Assembly: GCA_964343275.1 (NCBI GenBank)
Contig: CAYFIY010000031.1
Span: 1-12,906 of the forward strand
Direction of reading: 5' to 3'
Source of the DNA: Hadarchaeum sp964343275
GTDB taxonomy: Archaea > Hadarchaeota > Hadarchaeia > Hadarchaeales > Hadarchaeaceae
Length of the DNA stretch: 12,906 bases
Part shown: one piece after another, positions 1 to 9,507 of the stretch
Position numbering within the stretch: the stretch's first letter is position 1
Layout of the letters: each line of letters starts with the position of its first letter
Position numbers and translations under genes: made by a program
The notes under the pieces: model-generated
Seen by the model: only the letters and a program-made list of their open reading frames with translations
The model's database searches: none
Told to the model about the DNA's origin: nothing

Positions 1-57
1 AAAAAGCTGGAACGAAAAAACGACGTTAACCTGTTCGGTTTTTTGCGAATCCGTTGA
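1..57 (+). CDS. possible C-terminal end of an unidentified gene, cut by the window edge
   Basis: Frame 1 is open from the first base for 18 codons and ends at TGA 55-57. It reads KKLERKNDVNLFGFLRIR, a basic tail. Nothing identifies the product, and 18 codons could be open by chance. It is listed because it runs off the window edge and is followed by an inverted repeat at 64-84 that could end its transcript. Confidence 0.2.
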   Translation, partial: KKLERKNDVNLFGFLRIR

Positions 58-63
58 CTAGTA

Positions 64-84
64 CCTCAGTTAATTTTAATGAGG
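64..84. repeat. short inverted repeat, possible terminator between convergent genes
   Basis: CCTCA (64-68) and TGAGG (80-84) are perfect complements, and the A/T interior TTAA/TTAA extends the symmetry with one bulged G at 69. It lies downstream of the TBP stop codon on the minus strand and of the possible partial gene on the plus strand. On the minus strand an A6 run at 15-20 would supply a U-tract. Its role is inferred. Confidence 0.3.
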
Positions 85-149
85 CACTACAGGGGCGGCT
101 CACCCTGAAGACTGATGGATATTTTTAAGAGTAGAAAACGTACAGGGTA

Positions 150-689
150 CTAATATCGACGGATGATTTTGATTAATTTTTGAGCGCCTATTTTTATTTC
201 ATACATGCTTTTCGCCCAGACGCAGACACATTTGCCCGACGCGAATAACAAAAACACTACCTTTGGATATTCGAGCCTGAACACCATACCTGGAAAAACC
301 TTAGGTTCATATTCAGTGTTCTCAAAATTACGAGCCATATGCTCGAGATCTAACTTCCGGACCAAATCAACGTATACCACGATATTTTGGACCTTTACTT
401 TTGGCTCCGTTTTCACCTTTATGTGTACCTCACTGAGCTTTCTGGTAAGCTCCCTTATTGCTCGGTTAGCATCGTTCATGCTGCTAACTTCAGCGCAGAC
501 AACCTTTCCTGTTGAGAAGATCAAAAAAGATGCTCGAGGGTGTTCGAGTTTATAGACAATTCCAGGGAAGCGCTTCGGTTTATAGACCGTGTCATCCAGC
601 AACTTAGCCGCCTCCTCGAGGTTAAACTCCGTGTCCTCATAAGTGATCGAGAGCACGATGTTTTTTATTTTAGTTGTTAATCCCCTCAT
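150..689 (-). CDS. tbp: TATA-box-binding protein (TBP), divergent form
   Basis: This is the general transcription factor that binds the archaeal TATA box and recruits TFB and RNA polymerase. The 179-residue product has the two direct repeats of the TBP saddle. Repeat 1 (about 8-85) contains YKPKRFPGIVYKLEHP and LIFSTGKVVC; repeat 2 (about 99-176) contains YEPKVFPGMVFRLEYP and LLFASGKCVC. All four DNA-kinking phenylalanines appear to be present (F41, F58, F132, F149), as are the two asparagines of the NIV motifs (N10, N102). The usual VCTGAKS segment is changed in both repeats, to VCAEVSS (A66) and VCVWAKS (V157), so the minor-groove threonine is missing twice. There is no acidic C-terminal tail. 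The length is normal for archaeal TBP. A paralogue specialised for some promoters is possible. The ATG at 687-689 is the only sensible start near the first repeat. Confidence 0.93.
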   Translation of the reverse strand: MRGLTTKIKNIVLSITYEDTEFNLEEAAKLLDDTVYKPKRFPGIVYKLEHPRASFLIFSTGKVVCAEVSSMNDANRAIRELTRKLSEVHIKVKTEPKVKVQNIVVYVDLVRKLDLEHMARNFENTEYEPKVFPGMVFRLEYPKVVFLLFASGKCVCVWAKSMYEIKIGAQKLIKIIRRY

Positions 690-835
690 TTCCTACCACA
701 TAAATTAGTAGTATGCTGTACTTGCTCATTTCGATTACACCATCCCCATCAAGGTCAATACGACCAACAAGCCCTTCTTACTTTTAACTGCCATACTCAA
801 CCAAAGACGTTGGAATGGAAAAGTCTCATACATTG

Positions 836-847
836 TTTATTATTTAT
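836..847 (+). promoter_or_regulatory. TATA box for alba
   Basis: TTTATTATTTAT is centred about 27 bp before the ATG at 869 and 36 bp before the ATG at 878. No Shine-Dalgarno precedes either codon. The spacing fits a leaderless or near-leaderless transcript starting around 868. Confidence 0.6.
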
Positions 848-877
848 GGTAGTAGATACTATAAGAAAATGATAGTT

Positions 878-1198
878 ATGGAAGAAAAAGAAAGAACTGA
901 TGGGAAAACAACGGTCGAACCAAAAGGCCATGAAAATGTGGTTTTTATTGGAATTAAGCCAGTAATGAACTACGTCTTGGCAGTGATAACGCAAGCGAAC
1001 CGTGGTAGCGGAAACGTTACCCTCAAAGCAAGAGGCCAATCGATCAGCAGAGCTGTCGATGTGGCGGAGATAACCAAGAATCGCTTCTTGAAGGAGATGA
1101 ACGTACAGAACATTACGATAGGAACCGAAAGACTCCAGGGTGAGAGAGGAGAGATGAACGTTTCCACAATCGAGATCGTGTTAGGAAAAAGTCAATAA
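878..1198 (+). CDS. albA: DNA/RNA-binding protein Alba
   Basis: Alba is a small dimeric archaeal chromatin protein that coats DNA and also binds RNA. From ATG 878 the product is 106 residues. It carries the family core NVVFIGIKPVMNYVLAVIT (20-38), the KARGQSISRAVDVAE segment (50-64), the NRF motif (68-70) and the C-terminal STIEIVL strand (96-102). The open frame extends upstream to 815, but those residues have no family counterpart and the TATA box at 836-847 would lie inside the coding region. ATG 869 (109 residues) is a possible alternative start. The Lys-Lys pair of Sulfolobus Alba, whose first lysine is the acetylation site, is Ile-Lys here (I26-K27), so that regulatory lysine is absent. 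The gene is divergent from tbp. Confidence 0.95.
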   Translation: MEEKERTDGKTTVEPKGHENVVFIGIKPVMNYVLAVITQANRGSGNVTLKARGQSISRAVDVAEITKNRFLKEMNVQNITIGTERLQGERGEMNVSTIEIVLGKSQ

Positions 1199-1210
1199 TT
1201 TTGACATTTT
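1191..1210 (+). terminator. possible terminator after alba
   Basis: GTCAA (1191-1195) and TTGAC (1201-1205) form a 5-bp stem over the stop codon, followed by ATTTT. An A-run before and a T-run after extend it weakly. A second T5 run follows near 1242. Archaeal termination mainly needs T-tracts, so this is plausible but short. The remaining intergenic DNA to 1399 shows no gene. Confidence 0.35.
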
Positions 1211-1398
1211 CCTTGGCGCCTTTCAACTACCTCTCGACAATATTTTTCCCCCTCGATACCAAAATGTTTACCAACTCGAACCATGACCCACACCAATTAT
1301 CATTTTTTTCCCACTTGATGTGTCCATTTTAGGAAGATACTTACGAGTTTATAGTGTTCGTACTTAACTCATATGAAATTTGTAACAAAACAACTTTC

Positions 1399-1411
1399 AT
1401 TAAATACTTTT
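1399..1411 (+). promoter_or_regulatory. TATA box for the ABC exporter operon
   Basis: ATTAAATACTTTT, close to the archaeal TTTAWATA consensus, is centred near 1405. It predicts a start of transcription near 1431, giving a leader of about 22 nt to ATG 1453 or about 49 nt to ATG 1480. Confidence 0.5.
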
Positions 1412-1479
1412 TATTCCCTAACTTGCGTACTACGATAAGACACTAAAAATTTATGAGGTTCCTAAGCGTCTTTATGATT

Positions 1480-2451
1480 ATGGAGTATTCTATCGAAACA
1501 TTCGACCTGAACAAGCATTACGGCAACATAAAAGCAGCGGATAATCTCAACTTAAAAATAAGAAAGGGTGAGATATTCGGACTACTTGGGCCCAACGGAG
1601 CTGGAAAAACGACTGCCATCTCCATGCTTTGTACGATCTTACCGCCGACATCTGGGACAGCTGTTGTAAACGGATACGATATCAAGAAAGAACCAGCAAA
1701 GGTCAGATCATCTATAGGCATAGTGTTCCAATCGCCCAGTGTGGACGACCTACTCACGGGGAAGGAGAACCTCAAAATGCATACCCTTCTGTTCCATGTG
1801 CCAAAGGAAATAAGAAAGAAGAGAATTTCAGAAGTGCTCGCCCTAGTCGACTTGGAGAAAAGAGCAGATGATCTGGTAAGAACTTATTCTGGTGGCATGC
1901 GAAGAAGGCTCGAACTCTCACGCGGCATGATGCATCACCCGACAGTGCTCTTTCTGGACGAGCCAACCATCGGCTTAGACCCGCAGACGAGGGAACACAT
2001 CTGGAAGTATATTTTAGCCCTATCAAAAAAGGAGAGAATGACGATAATGCTCACTACTCACTACATGGAAGAAGCCGAACTATTATGCGACCGAGTGGGC
2101 ATCATAGATTATGGAAGGATAATTGCACTCGACACTCCAAAAAAAATGAAGGCGCAAATAGGTGGGGACAAAATAATCTTGAAGACTAAAGAACCACGAA
2201 TGGCGGCGCTGAGAAACCTTGATTGCGTAAAATCTGTCCAACGGAAGGGCAGTACTATTGAAATCGTGGCGAACGAGGGCGGAGGTGATTTAGTGAAAAT
2301 TATTAAAAACTCCGGACGTGTCAAAAAAATCGAGATAAAACCCACGACACTAAATGACGTGTTTCTACACTACACCGGCAGAAGAATAAGAGAAACCGAT
2401 CAACCAGAGGGAGGGATCTGGGATCGCGTTATGAGCGAGAGGAGACCATGA
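1480..2451 (+). CDS. ABC transporter ATP-binding protein, DrrA/ABC-2 exporter type
   Basis: This is the cytoplasmic ATPase that powers the membrane protein encoded directly downstream. In the 323-residue form, Walker A is GPNGAGKT (37-44), the Q-loop glutamine is Q84 in IVFQSPSVDD, the signature is YSGGM (136-140) followed by RRRLELSRGM, Walker B is VLFLDE (156-161), and the switch histidine is H194 in LTTHYMEEAE. After about residue 220 comes the extra C-terminal domain of the DrrA family. ATG 1480 is chosen because MEYSIETFDLNKHYG matches where family members begin; ATG 1453 would add nine residues and lies closer to the TATA box. The stop overlaps the permease start as ATGA, and a GAGAGGAG sequence precedes that start, so the two genes are translationally coupled. 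The substrate cannot be told from sequence; drug, lipid or glycoconjugate export are known in the family. Confidence 0.93.
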   Translation: MEYSIETFDLNKHYGNIKAADNLNLKIRKGEIFGLLGPNGAGKTTAISMLCTILPPTSGTAVVNGYDIKKEPAKVRSSIGIVFQSPSVDDLLTGKENLKMHTLLFHVPKEIRKKRISEVLALVDLEKRADDLVRTYSGGMRRRLELSRGMMHHPTVLFLDEPTIGLDPQTREHIWKYILALSKKERMTIMLTTHYMEEAELLCDRVGIIDYGRIIALDTPKKMKAQIGGDKIILKTKEPRMAALRNLDCVKSVQRKGSTIEIVANEGGGDLVKIIKNSGRVKKIEIKPTTLNDVFLHYTGRRIRETDQPEGGIWDRVMSERRP

Positions 2452-3197
2452 ACGATATTGAAGGCATGTATGCGGTATGGTTGAGGGAATTCAAAGTCTT
2501 CATCAGGGAAAAAGAGCGGGTGATTTCTTCCCTGATTTCTCCCCTCCTTTGGATTATTGCATTTGGGACTGGACTTGGATCTGTGGTAGACATCGAAGGA
2601 ATAAACTACAGGAACTTCATATACCCGGGAATACTGGTGATGAGCGTTCTATTTTCCTCCCTGTTCTACGGCGTCTATGTGATCTGGGACAGAAAACTAG
2701 ATTTCCTGAAGGAAGTTCTCGTGGCCCCGGTTTCCCGGGTCAGCATTTTTATTGGAAAGACCATGGGTGGATGTACCACCGTCATGATTCAGGCAACCGG
2801 CTTAATAATATTCGGCTATTTATTGGGGATACCAATCTCGCTAGATATTTTCGTCAGCACATTACTCCTTTTATTTTTAATCTCAATCGCCCTGGTAAGC
2901 CTAGGTTTGGGCATTGGGGCAAATATGAAAAGTCCTGAAGGTTTCATGCTAATGGTCAACTTTGTAATGTGGCCTCTTTTCTTCTTCAGCGGAGCCCTAT
3001 TCCCCTTATCCAACCTTCCAACTTGGCTTTTGGGGATAACATACCTGAATCCCATCACGTATGGTGTAGACGCGGTTAGAGGGGCAGTCATTGGTTTACA
3101 ACAGTTTTCTTTGCTAACAGATATTGTGGTCGTATTGTTATTCACGCTAGCTATGGTGACAGTGGGTACATTTAGTTTTAGAAGAATGCACGATTGA
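2448..3197 (+). CDS. ABC-2 type transporter permease, DrrB-like
   Basis: This is the membrane half of the exporter. The 249-residue protein shows six hydrophobic segments, near residues 25-45, 58-80, 105-125, 134-156, 163-186 and 222-243. The N terminus (YAVWLREFKVFIREKERV) is the amphipathic entry helix of ABC-2 proteins. RNFIYPGILVMSVLFSSLFYG and the stretch from KSPEGF through FFFSGALFPLSNLP are typical ABC-2 membrane motifs. It has no ATPase domain and depends on the preceding gene, with which it overlaps by 4 bp. Its stop is 5 bp from the stop of the convergent GTP cyclohydrolase gene, which leaves no room for a separate terminator. The transported compound is unknown. Confidence 0.93.
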   Translation: MNDIEGMYAVWLREFKVFIREKERVISSLISPLLWIIAFGTGLGSVVDIEGINYRNFIYPGILVMSVLFSSLFYGVYVIWDRKLDFLKEVLVAPVSRVSIFIGKTMGGCTTVMIQATGLIIFGYLLGIPISLDIFVSTLLLLFLISIALVSLGLGIGANMKSPEGFMLMVNFVMWPLFFFSGALFPLSNLPTWLLGITYLNPITYGVDAVRGAVIGLQQFSLLTDIVVVLLFTLAMVTVGTFSFRRMHD

Positions 3198-3202
3198 AGA
3201 GC

Positions 3203-3961
3203 TCAAGCGGTTTTAACCACTATCGGTGACTTATTCCCGCCCTTGCGAATTTCGTGCAGCCCTTCGCTCGCCAGGTAGGCCGCTCGATCAGCGGTATGCG
3301 CTGCTCCTACGCCTGCTTTCATCTCCAGCCCATGTTCAGCTTTTAGCTCAGATAATACAGCATTTATCTCGGTCCCGCCCAAGCCGTTAGACAAAGCAAT
3401 GAGGTTATCCCCACCCATATAGAAAACGAGCGCGTCTCGTTTGAGAAGAGATGACATAAGCGATATGTGGGCACGTTGAAATAAAAGATGAGTATTGTAT
3501 ATCGGCTCACTATCTGTGATAAGTGTGGAGTGATTAATGTCCATGTGGGCGATTTGTACCCAATCCTTGTCGGGCTTGCGCACGCAAGAACCCATCAGCG
3601 CGCCCTTACGTTTGGCTGATCGGCTGCTGCCAACCCGCTGCAGAGAAAGAGTGGCTTGAACCTGCGCTTGATAGGGAGATATTGCCGAACCCACGCCCAT
3701 GCTCACCGTAACTGGGAAATTTTGGTTAATCTCTTTTTGAATAGAATCGTGTGATTCCAGAGAAACGCCGTTGGTTACCGCAATCAGATTATCGAACCGA
3801 GTTGTAAACACCAATCCGCCTCGTGAAGAAAATTGCCGTTGGAGTTCTGCAAACAACGAGGCTTGCAATACCTGGAGTTCTGCCTCACCGCGCGGCTCTG
3901 GCGTGACTGTCCATGGCCCATAGTTGTCGATTTGCAGTAGAGTCAACTGGATTTTTTTCAT
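3203..3961 (-). CDS. gch3: GTP cyclohydrolase III (IIa)
   Basis: The enzyme converts GTP to the formylaminopyrimidine ribonucleotide monophosphate (FAPy) that starts archaeal riboflavin and F420 deazaflavin synthesis. The 252-residue product matches the remembered Methanocaldococcus enzyme (about 268 residues) along most of its length: IDNYGPWTVTPEPR (11-24), LVFTTRFDNLIAVTNG (50-65), VQIAHMDIN (135-143) and ALVFYMGGDNLIALSNG (177-193). The RFDN and GGDN turns belong to its two GGDEF-like palm domains. The C terminus is slightly shorter than in Methanocaldococcus. All 12 arginine codons I could read are CGN and none is AGA/AGG, while the flanking genes favour AGA/AGG; the gene also looks richer in G+C. 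This suggests recent acquisition. It is divergent from thiDN with 193 bp between start codons. Confidence 0.93.
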   Translation of the reverse strand: MKKIQLTLLQIDNYGPWTVTPEPRGEAELQVLQASLFAELQRQFSSRGGLVFTTRFDNLIAVTNGVSLESHDSIQKEINQNFPVTVSMGVGSAISPYQAQVQATLSLQRVGSSRSAKRKGALMGSCVRKPDKDWVQIAHMDINHSTLITDSEPIYNTHLLFQRAHISLMSSLLKRDALVFYMGGDNLIALSNGLGGTEINAVLSELKAEHGLEMKAGVGAAHTADRAAYLASEGLHEIRKGGNKSPIVVKTA

Positions 3962-4011
3962 AAAAACCCACTGATTTTATTGAATGAAGATGTAAATAAG
4001 GTTTTGATGGT

Positions 4012-4107
4012 ATGCGCGTGTACTGTGGGAGCTATGGCTGGATGATGAATGGAGACGTAGAGCTGATACTTGAAAAGATGGGAGAAAAATGGCACGGAGT
4101 GGCCTAA
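4012..4107 (+). CDS. possible upstream ORF of 31 codons in the thiDN leader
   Basis: ATG 4012 opens a frame reading MRVYCGSYGWMMNGDVEL followed by ILEKMGEKWHGVA and TAA. A TATA-like TTTTATTG at 3974-3981 predicts a transcript start near 4004, so this would be a near-leaderless first cistron, 47 nt before the thiDN start. It could be an unannotated small protein, a leader peptide, or chance. No family is recognised. Confidence 0.3.
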   Translation: MRVYCGSYGWMMNGDVELILEKMGEKWHGVA

Positions 4108-4154
4108 GTGAAAACAACTGAAACATGTCCAACTTATCACAAAGGGGTAATTCT

Positions 4155-5486
4155 GTGAAAGTGCCATGTGCTCTAACAATAGCCGGTTCTGACTCAGGCG
4201 GAGGCGCAGGGATCCAAGCAGACCTAAAAACATTCGCCGCGCGGGGAGTCCACGGACTTAGCGTAATAACCGTAGTCACAGCTCAGAATACTAGGAGAGT
4301 AGATGCGGCTTTTGAATTACCTCCCGAGTTCGTGAACCAGCAGCTGGACACGGTGATGGGCGATTTTGATGTGAAATTAGCTAAAATTGGGATGCTGAGC
4401 GGCGCGAGTATTATTAAAGCCGTGAAGTCCAGCTCGAAAAAACATGAATTACGGACCGTAGTTGATCCGGTAATGGTATCTGCCACTGGATCGTCACTTA
4501 TAAAAGATAATGCCGTTGCGGAATTGAGGAAACTGCACTCTCAAGCCTTTTTGATAACACCTAATATTTTTGAAGCCGAAAAGCTCTCTAACGTGAAAAT
4601 CAAATCAAAAAATGACATGAAGGTAGCAGCTCGCAAAATTGCTAAATCCGGGCCCAGAGCTGTTCTGATAAAGGGAGGACATTTGATGACACCCACGATA
4701 ACGGATATACTCTACGTGGAGGGAAAATTTGAGGAATTCAGCGGACCCAATATCACCACGGAAAAAATCCATGGTGCGGGGTGTTCGTTTTCCTCAGCCA
4801 TAACCGCTGAGCTGGCTAAGGGATCAGATCTACAAACGGCAATTTCTGTAGCAAGGAATTTTATATCGCGTGCAATCCGAGGAAGGCTAAAAGTGGGCAA
4901 GGGAGTTATGCCGGTCGATCAGATGTCCGCGGTTAGGTACGAGGTTTCCAAAGGGCGCGCCATGGAGGAGGTATGGAGAGCCTCACAGCTCCTACTTGGA
5001 AACAGAAAATTTGTTGAACTCATCCCGGAAGTTGGTTCTAATATCGTGATGGCACTACCAGATGCAAACAAAAAATCAGAGGTGGTTGGGCTTTCCGGCA
5101 GAATTGTTAGGTCCGGGAATAGAGCCACGGTCACAGGGTTCCCAGAATTAGGTGGTTCGAAACATACAGCAAACGTAGTATTGACTGCAATGAAAAAAGA
5201 CCCGAAAACGCTAGCTGCGATGAATATCAGATATTCACCAGAAATACTGAAAGCCTGTAGAAAACTTGGACTGTTGATCAGAAGCTTTGACCGCAAGATG
5301 GAACCCAAGGGAGTGAAAACGATGGAATGGGGCACTGCACGGGCTATGATAAGAATCGGAAAAGTGCCCCAAGCAATATTTGATAGAGGCGGCGTCGGTA
5401 AGGAAGCCATGATTCGGTTGTTGGGCCCCTCCAGCTTAGAGGTAGCAGTGCTGGCCTTATGCGTTGTCAAAAAATTGGGCTTATAA
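4155..5486 (+). CDS. thiDN: bifunctional hydroxymethylpyrimidine/phosphomethylpyrimidine kinase and thiamine-phosphate synthase (ThiD-ThiN)
   Basis: The N-terminal ThiD domain phosphorylates HMP and HMP-P. The C-terminal ThiN domain joins HMP-PP to the thiazole phosphate, replacing ThiE in many archaea. ThiD covers about 1-255: ALTIAGSDSGGGAGIQADLK (6-25), KIGML (77-81), VDPVM (103-107), and HGAGCSFSSAI (206-216), the anion-hole region of ribokinase-like kinases. ThiN covers about 258-443, with GLSGRIVRSGNRATVTG, GGSKHTANVVL and WGTARAMIRIGKVPQAIFDR. The GTG at 4155 is chosen because GGGGT (4144-4148) lies 6 nt before it as a Shine-Dalgarno and KVPCALTIAG is the usual family start. ATG 4125 would add ten residues with no counterpart. 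I saw no TPP riboswitch signature in the leader. The length of 443 residues is normal for the fusion. Confidence 0.95.
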   Translation: MKVPCALTIAGSDSGGGAGIQADLKTFAARGVHGLSVITVVTAQNTRRVDAAFELPPEFVNQQLDTVMGDFDVKLAKIGMLSGASIIKAVKSSSKKHELRTVVDPVMVSATGSSLIKDNAVAELRKLHSQAFLITPNIFEAEKLSNVKIKSKNDMKVAARKIAKSGPRAVLIKGGHLMTPTITDILYVEGKFEEFSGPNITTEKIHGAGCSFSSAITAELAKGSDLQTAISVARNFISRAIRGRLKVGKGVMPVDQMSAVRYEVSKGRAMEEVWRASQLLLGNRKFVELIPEVGSNIVMALPDANKKSEVVGLSGRIVRSGNRATVTGFPELGGSKHTANVVLTAMKKDPKTLAAMNIRYSPEILKACRKLGLLIRSFDRKMEPKGVKTMEWGTARAMIRIGKVPQAIFDRGGVGKEAMIRLLGPSSLEVAVLALCVVKKLGL

Positions 5487-5487
5487 G
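5481..5487 (+). promoter_or_regulatory. possible TATA box for rps17e
   Basis: TTATAAG overlaps the thiDN stop codon. A start about 26 bp downstream, near 5510, would give a 20-nt leader holding the Shine-Dalgarno GGGAGGG at 5517-5523. Cotranscription from thiDN is the alternative. Confidence 0.35.
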
Positions 5488-5529
5488 AAAGCTTTTTTAG
5501 TCTAACGATAAATCACGGGAGGGACAGCA

Positions 5530-5724
5530 ATGGGAAGCGTGAGATCTTTATACATCAAGCGAGCCGCACGCGAGTTCATCGAAAAATACCACGATAGATT
5601 CTCCACCGACTTCAGGCACAACTCCGAAGCCCTCAACCAAATATTAAAGATAGAAAGCAAACCCATGCGCAACCGTATAGCCGGTTACATATCCACACTA
5701 ATGAAGCAAGAAAAAGAAGCGTGA
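5530..5724 (+). CDS. rps17e: 30S ribosomal protein S17e
   Basis: This is a small-subunit ribosomal protein shared by archaea and eukaryotes. The 64-residue product has the family pattern VRSLYIKRAAREFIEKY (4-20), then RFSTDFRHNSEALNQI (23-38) and the signature KPMRNRIAGYISTLMK (45-60). The length matches the short archaeal form. A strong Shine-Dalgarno (GGGAGGG) ends 6 nt before the ATG. It is 43 bp downstream of thiDN and convergent with the 23S gene. Confidence 0.95.
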   Translation: MGSVRSLYIKRAAREFIEKYHDRFSTDFRHNSEALNQILKIESKPMRNRIAGYISTLMKQEKEA

Positions 5725-5914
5725 GATTGCCACCAGTAATTGAACAGAAAAATGCAATGGCGACGGCGCATGTAAGAAAGTCTAGCATTCCGACGTGTTT
5801 GATATCAAGAATGGCAAATTGGTTATCGCCCGACATGATGACTTCATCAAGTGCCAAGCCTATGAAACAGCTTGCCTAACTCAAGCAATTAGCTACCTTA
5901 GTTAAAGAGCTGGA

Positions 5915-5930
5915 TCTTTTTTAAAAAAAA
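5915..5930. terminator. bidirectional T-tract terminator between rps17e and 23S rRNA
   Basis: A T6 run (5917-5922) is followed directly by an A8 run (5923-5930). It gives a U6 tract to plus-strand transcripts coming from rps17e and a U8 tract to the 23S transcript just beyond its processing stem. T-tracts are the main archaeal termination signal. Confidence 0.6.
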
Positions 5931-5935
5931 TGTTA

Positions 5936-5961
5936 GTGCATAGGTCGCATAGCGCTAGCCA
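5936..5961 (-). other. 3' arm of the pre-23S rRNA processing stem
   Basis: Bases 5936-5949 are perfectly complementary to 9035-9048 (14 bp). An additional GCTAGC block at 5954-5959 pairs with GCTAGC at 9024-9029. The two arms enclose the 23S gene and would form the long stem that archaea cut with the splicing endonuclease. I could not resolve a clean bulge-helix-bulge. Confidence 0.8.
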
Positions 5962-5965
5962 GATA

Positions 5966-9015
<3,050 letters not shown>

Positions 9016-9023
9016 TTAACCCA

Positions 9024-9048
9024 GCTAGCACAGCTGCGACCTATGCAC
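9024..9048 (-). other. 5' arm of the pre-23S rRNA processing stem
   Basis: This arm is the partner of 5936-5961. TGCGACCTATGCAC (9035-9048, plus-strand reading) is the exact reverse complement of 5936-5949. The inner GCTAGC (9024-9029) pairs with 5954-5959, with a small internal asymmetry between the two blocks. Confidence 0.8.
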
Positions 9049-9058
9049 GGCAATCATT

Positions 9059-9102
9059 ACTGACAAGAAATATTTGTCAGTTTTCGCCCTTAACTGGCGA
9101 GA
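9059..9102 (-). other. two consecutive hairpins in the 23S leader
   Basis: ACTGACAA (9059-9066) pairs with TTGTCAGT (9074-9081), an 8-bp stem with a 7-base loop. Immediately after, TCGCC (9084-9088) pairs with GGCGA (9096-9100). Both lie in the precursor between the promoter candidate and the processing stem. Leader processing or antitermination roles are inferred only. Confidence 0.5.
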
Positions 9103-9126
9103 TTTATTCACCAGCCGCATCATTAT

Positions 9127-9134
9127 GATATATC
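9127..9134 (-). promoter_or_regulatory. possible 23S rRNA promoter TATA box
   Basis: GATATATC on the minus strand lies about 115 bp before the mature 5' end and would start transcripts near 9104, just before the leader hairpins. No other TATA element of similar quality lies between here and the processing stem. An alternative minus-strand element, TTATTATAAAAAG, lies near 9352-9364. Confidence 0.35.
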
Positions 9135-9458
9135 GCCATGAGCTTGTTAAAAAACCTTTACATGTAAGCGATGGAGCTGCCGGAACTCAAACCACCAGAA
9201 ACAAATTAAAAAATCCAATGAATCGAGTGAGGAGGAGATAGGGTGACCACCTCGGTTGCTTGGGTTTTTTCTTTCGCGCTTGAGCAATTGAATCCCAATA
9301 GGTCCACTCACTTAAGCACGAATTTACCGCTACCTTCTTAACATCTCATCACTTTTTATAATAATGGTTTAAACAACACCAACGGACGTCTTTGCCGCGA
9401 GTTTATGATATTAATTCTTTTAAGGTCACACATGTACTTTCAACAGATTTCTCCCAAC
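9135..9458. other. intergenic region between 23S and the amidohydrolase gene, no gene recognised
   Basis: About 320 bp without a convincing ORF, tRNA or recognised RNA family. It holds a long imperfect hairpin at 9208-9270: AAAAAATCCAA (9208-9218) pairs with TTGGGTTTTTT (9260-9270), and GAGGAGG (9229-9235) pairs with CCACCTC (9247-9253) with one mismatch. It also holds a good TATA-like TTTTTATA at 9353-9360 (plus). That element could start a transcript near 9383 reading toward the amidohydrolase, or belong to an unseen small RNA. Confidence 0.5.
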
Positions 9459-9466
9459 CTAAATAC
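9459..9466 (+). promoter_or_regulatory. possible TATA box for the amidohydrolase gene
   Basis: CTAAATAC is centred 45 bp before the ATG at 9508, predicting a transcript start near 9489 and a leader of about 19 nt. No clear Shine-Dalgarno is close to the ATG. Confidence 0.4.
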
Positions 9467-9507
9467 GATAATAATTTAAGAGACTAGGTAGCTCTTTTAA
9501 TGTTAAC

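Noticed and set aside
60..150. C/D box sRNA suggested by CTGA and TGATGGA near 106-119
   Set aside because: There is no proper C box upstream and no D box downstream, so the box set is incomplete.
3962..4154. TPP riboswitch ahead of thiDN
   Set aside because: The conserved CTGAGA and the ACCTGA...TAATGCCAGCGTAGGGA core are absent.
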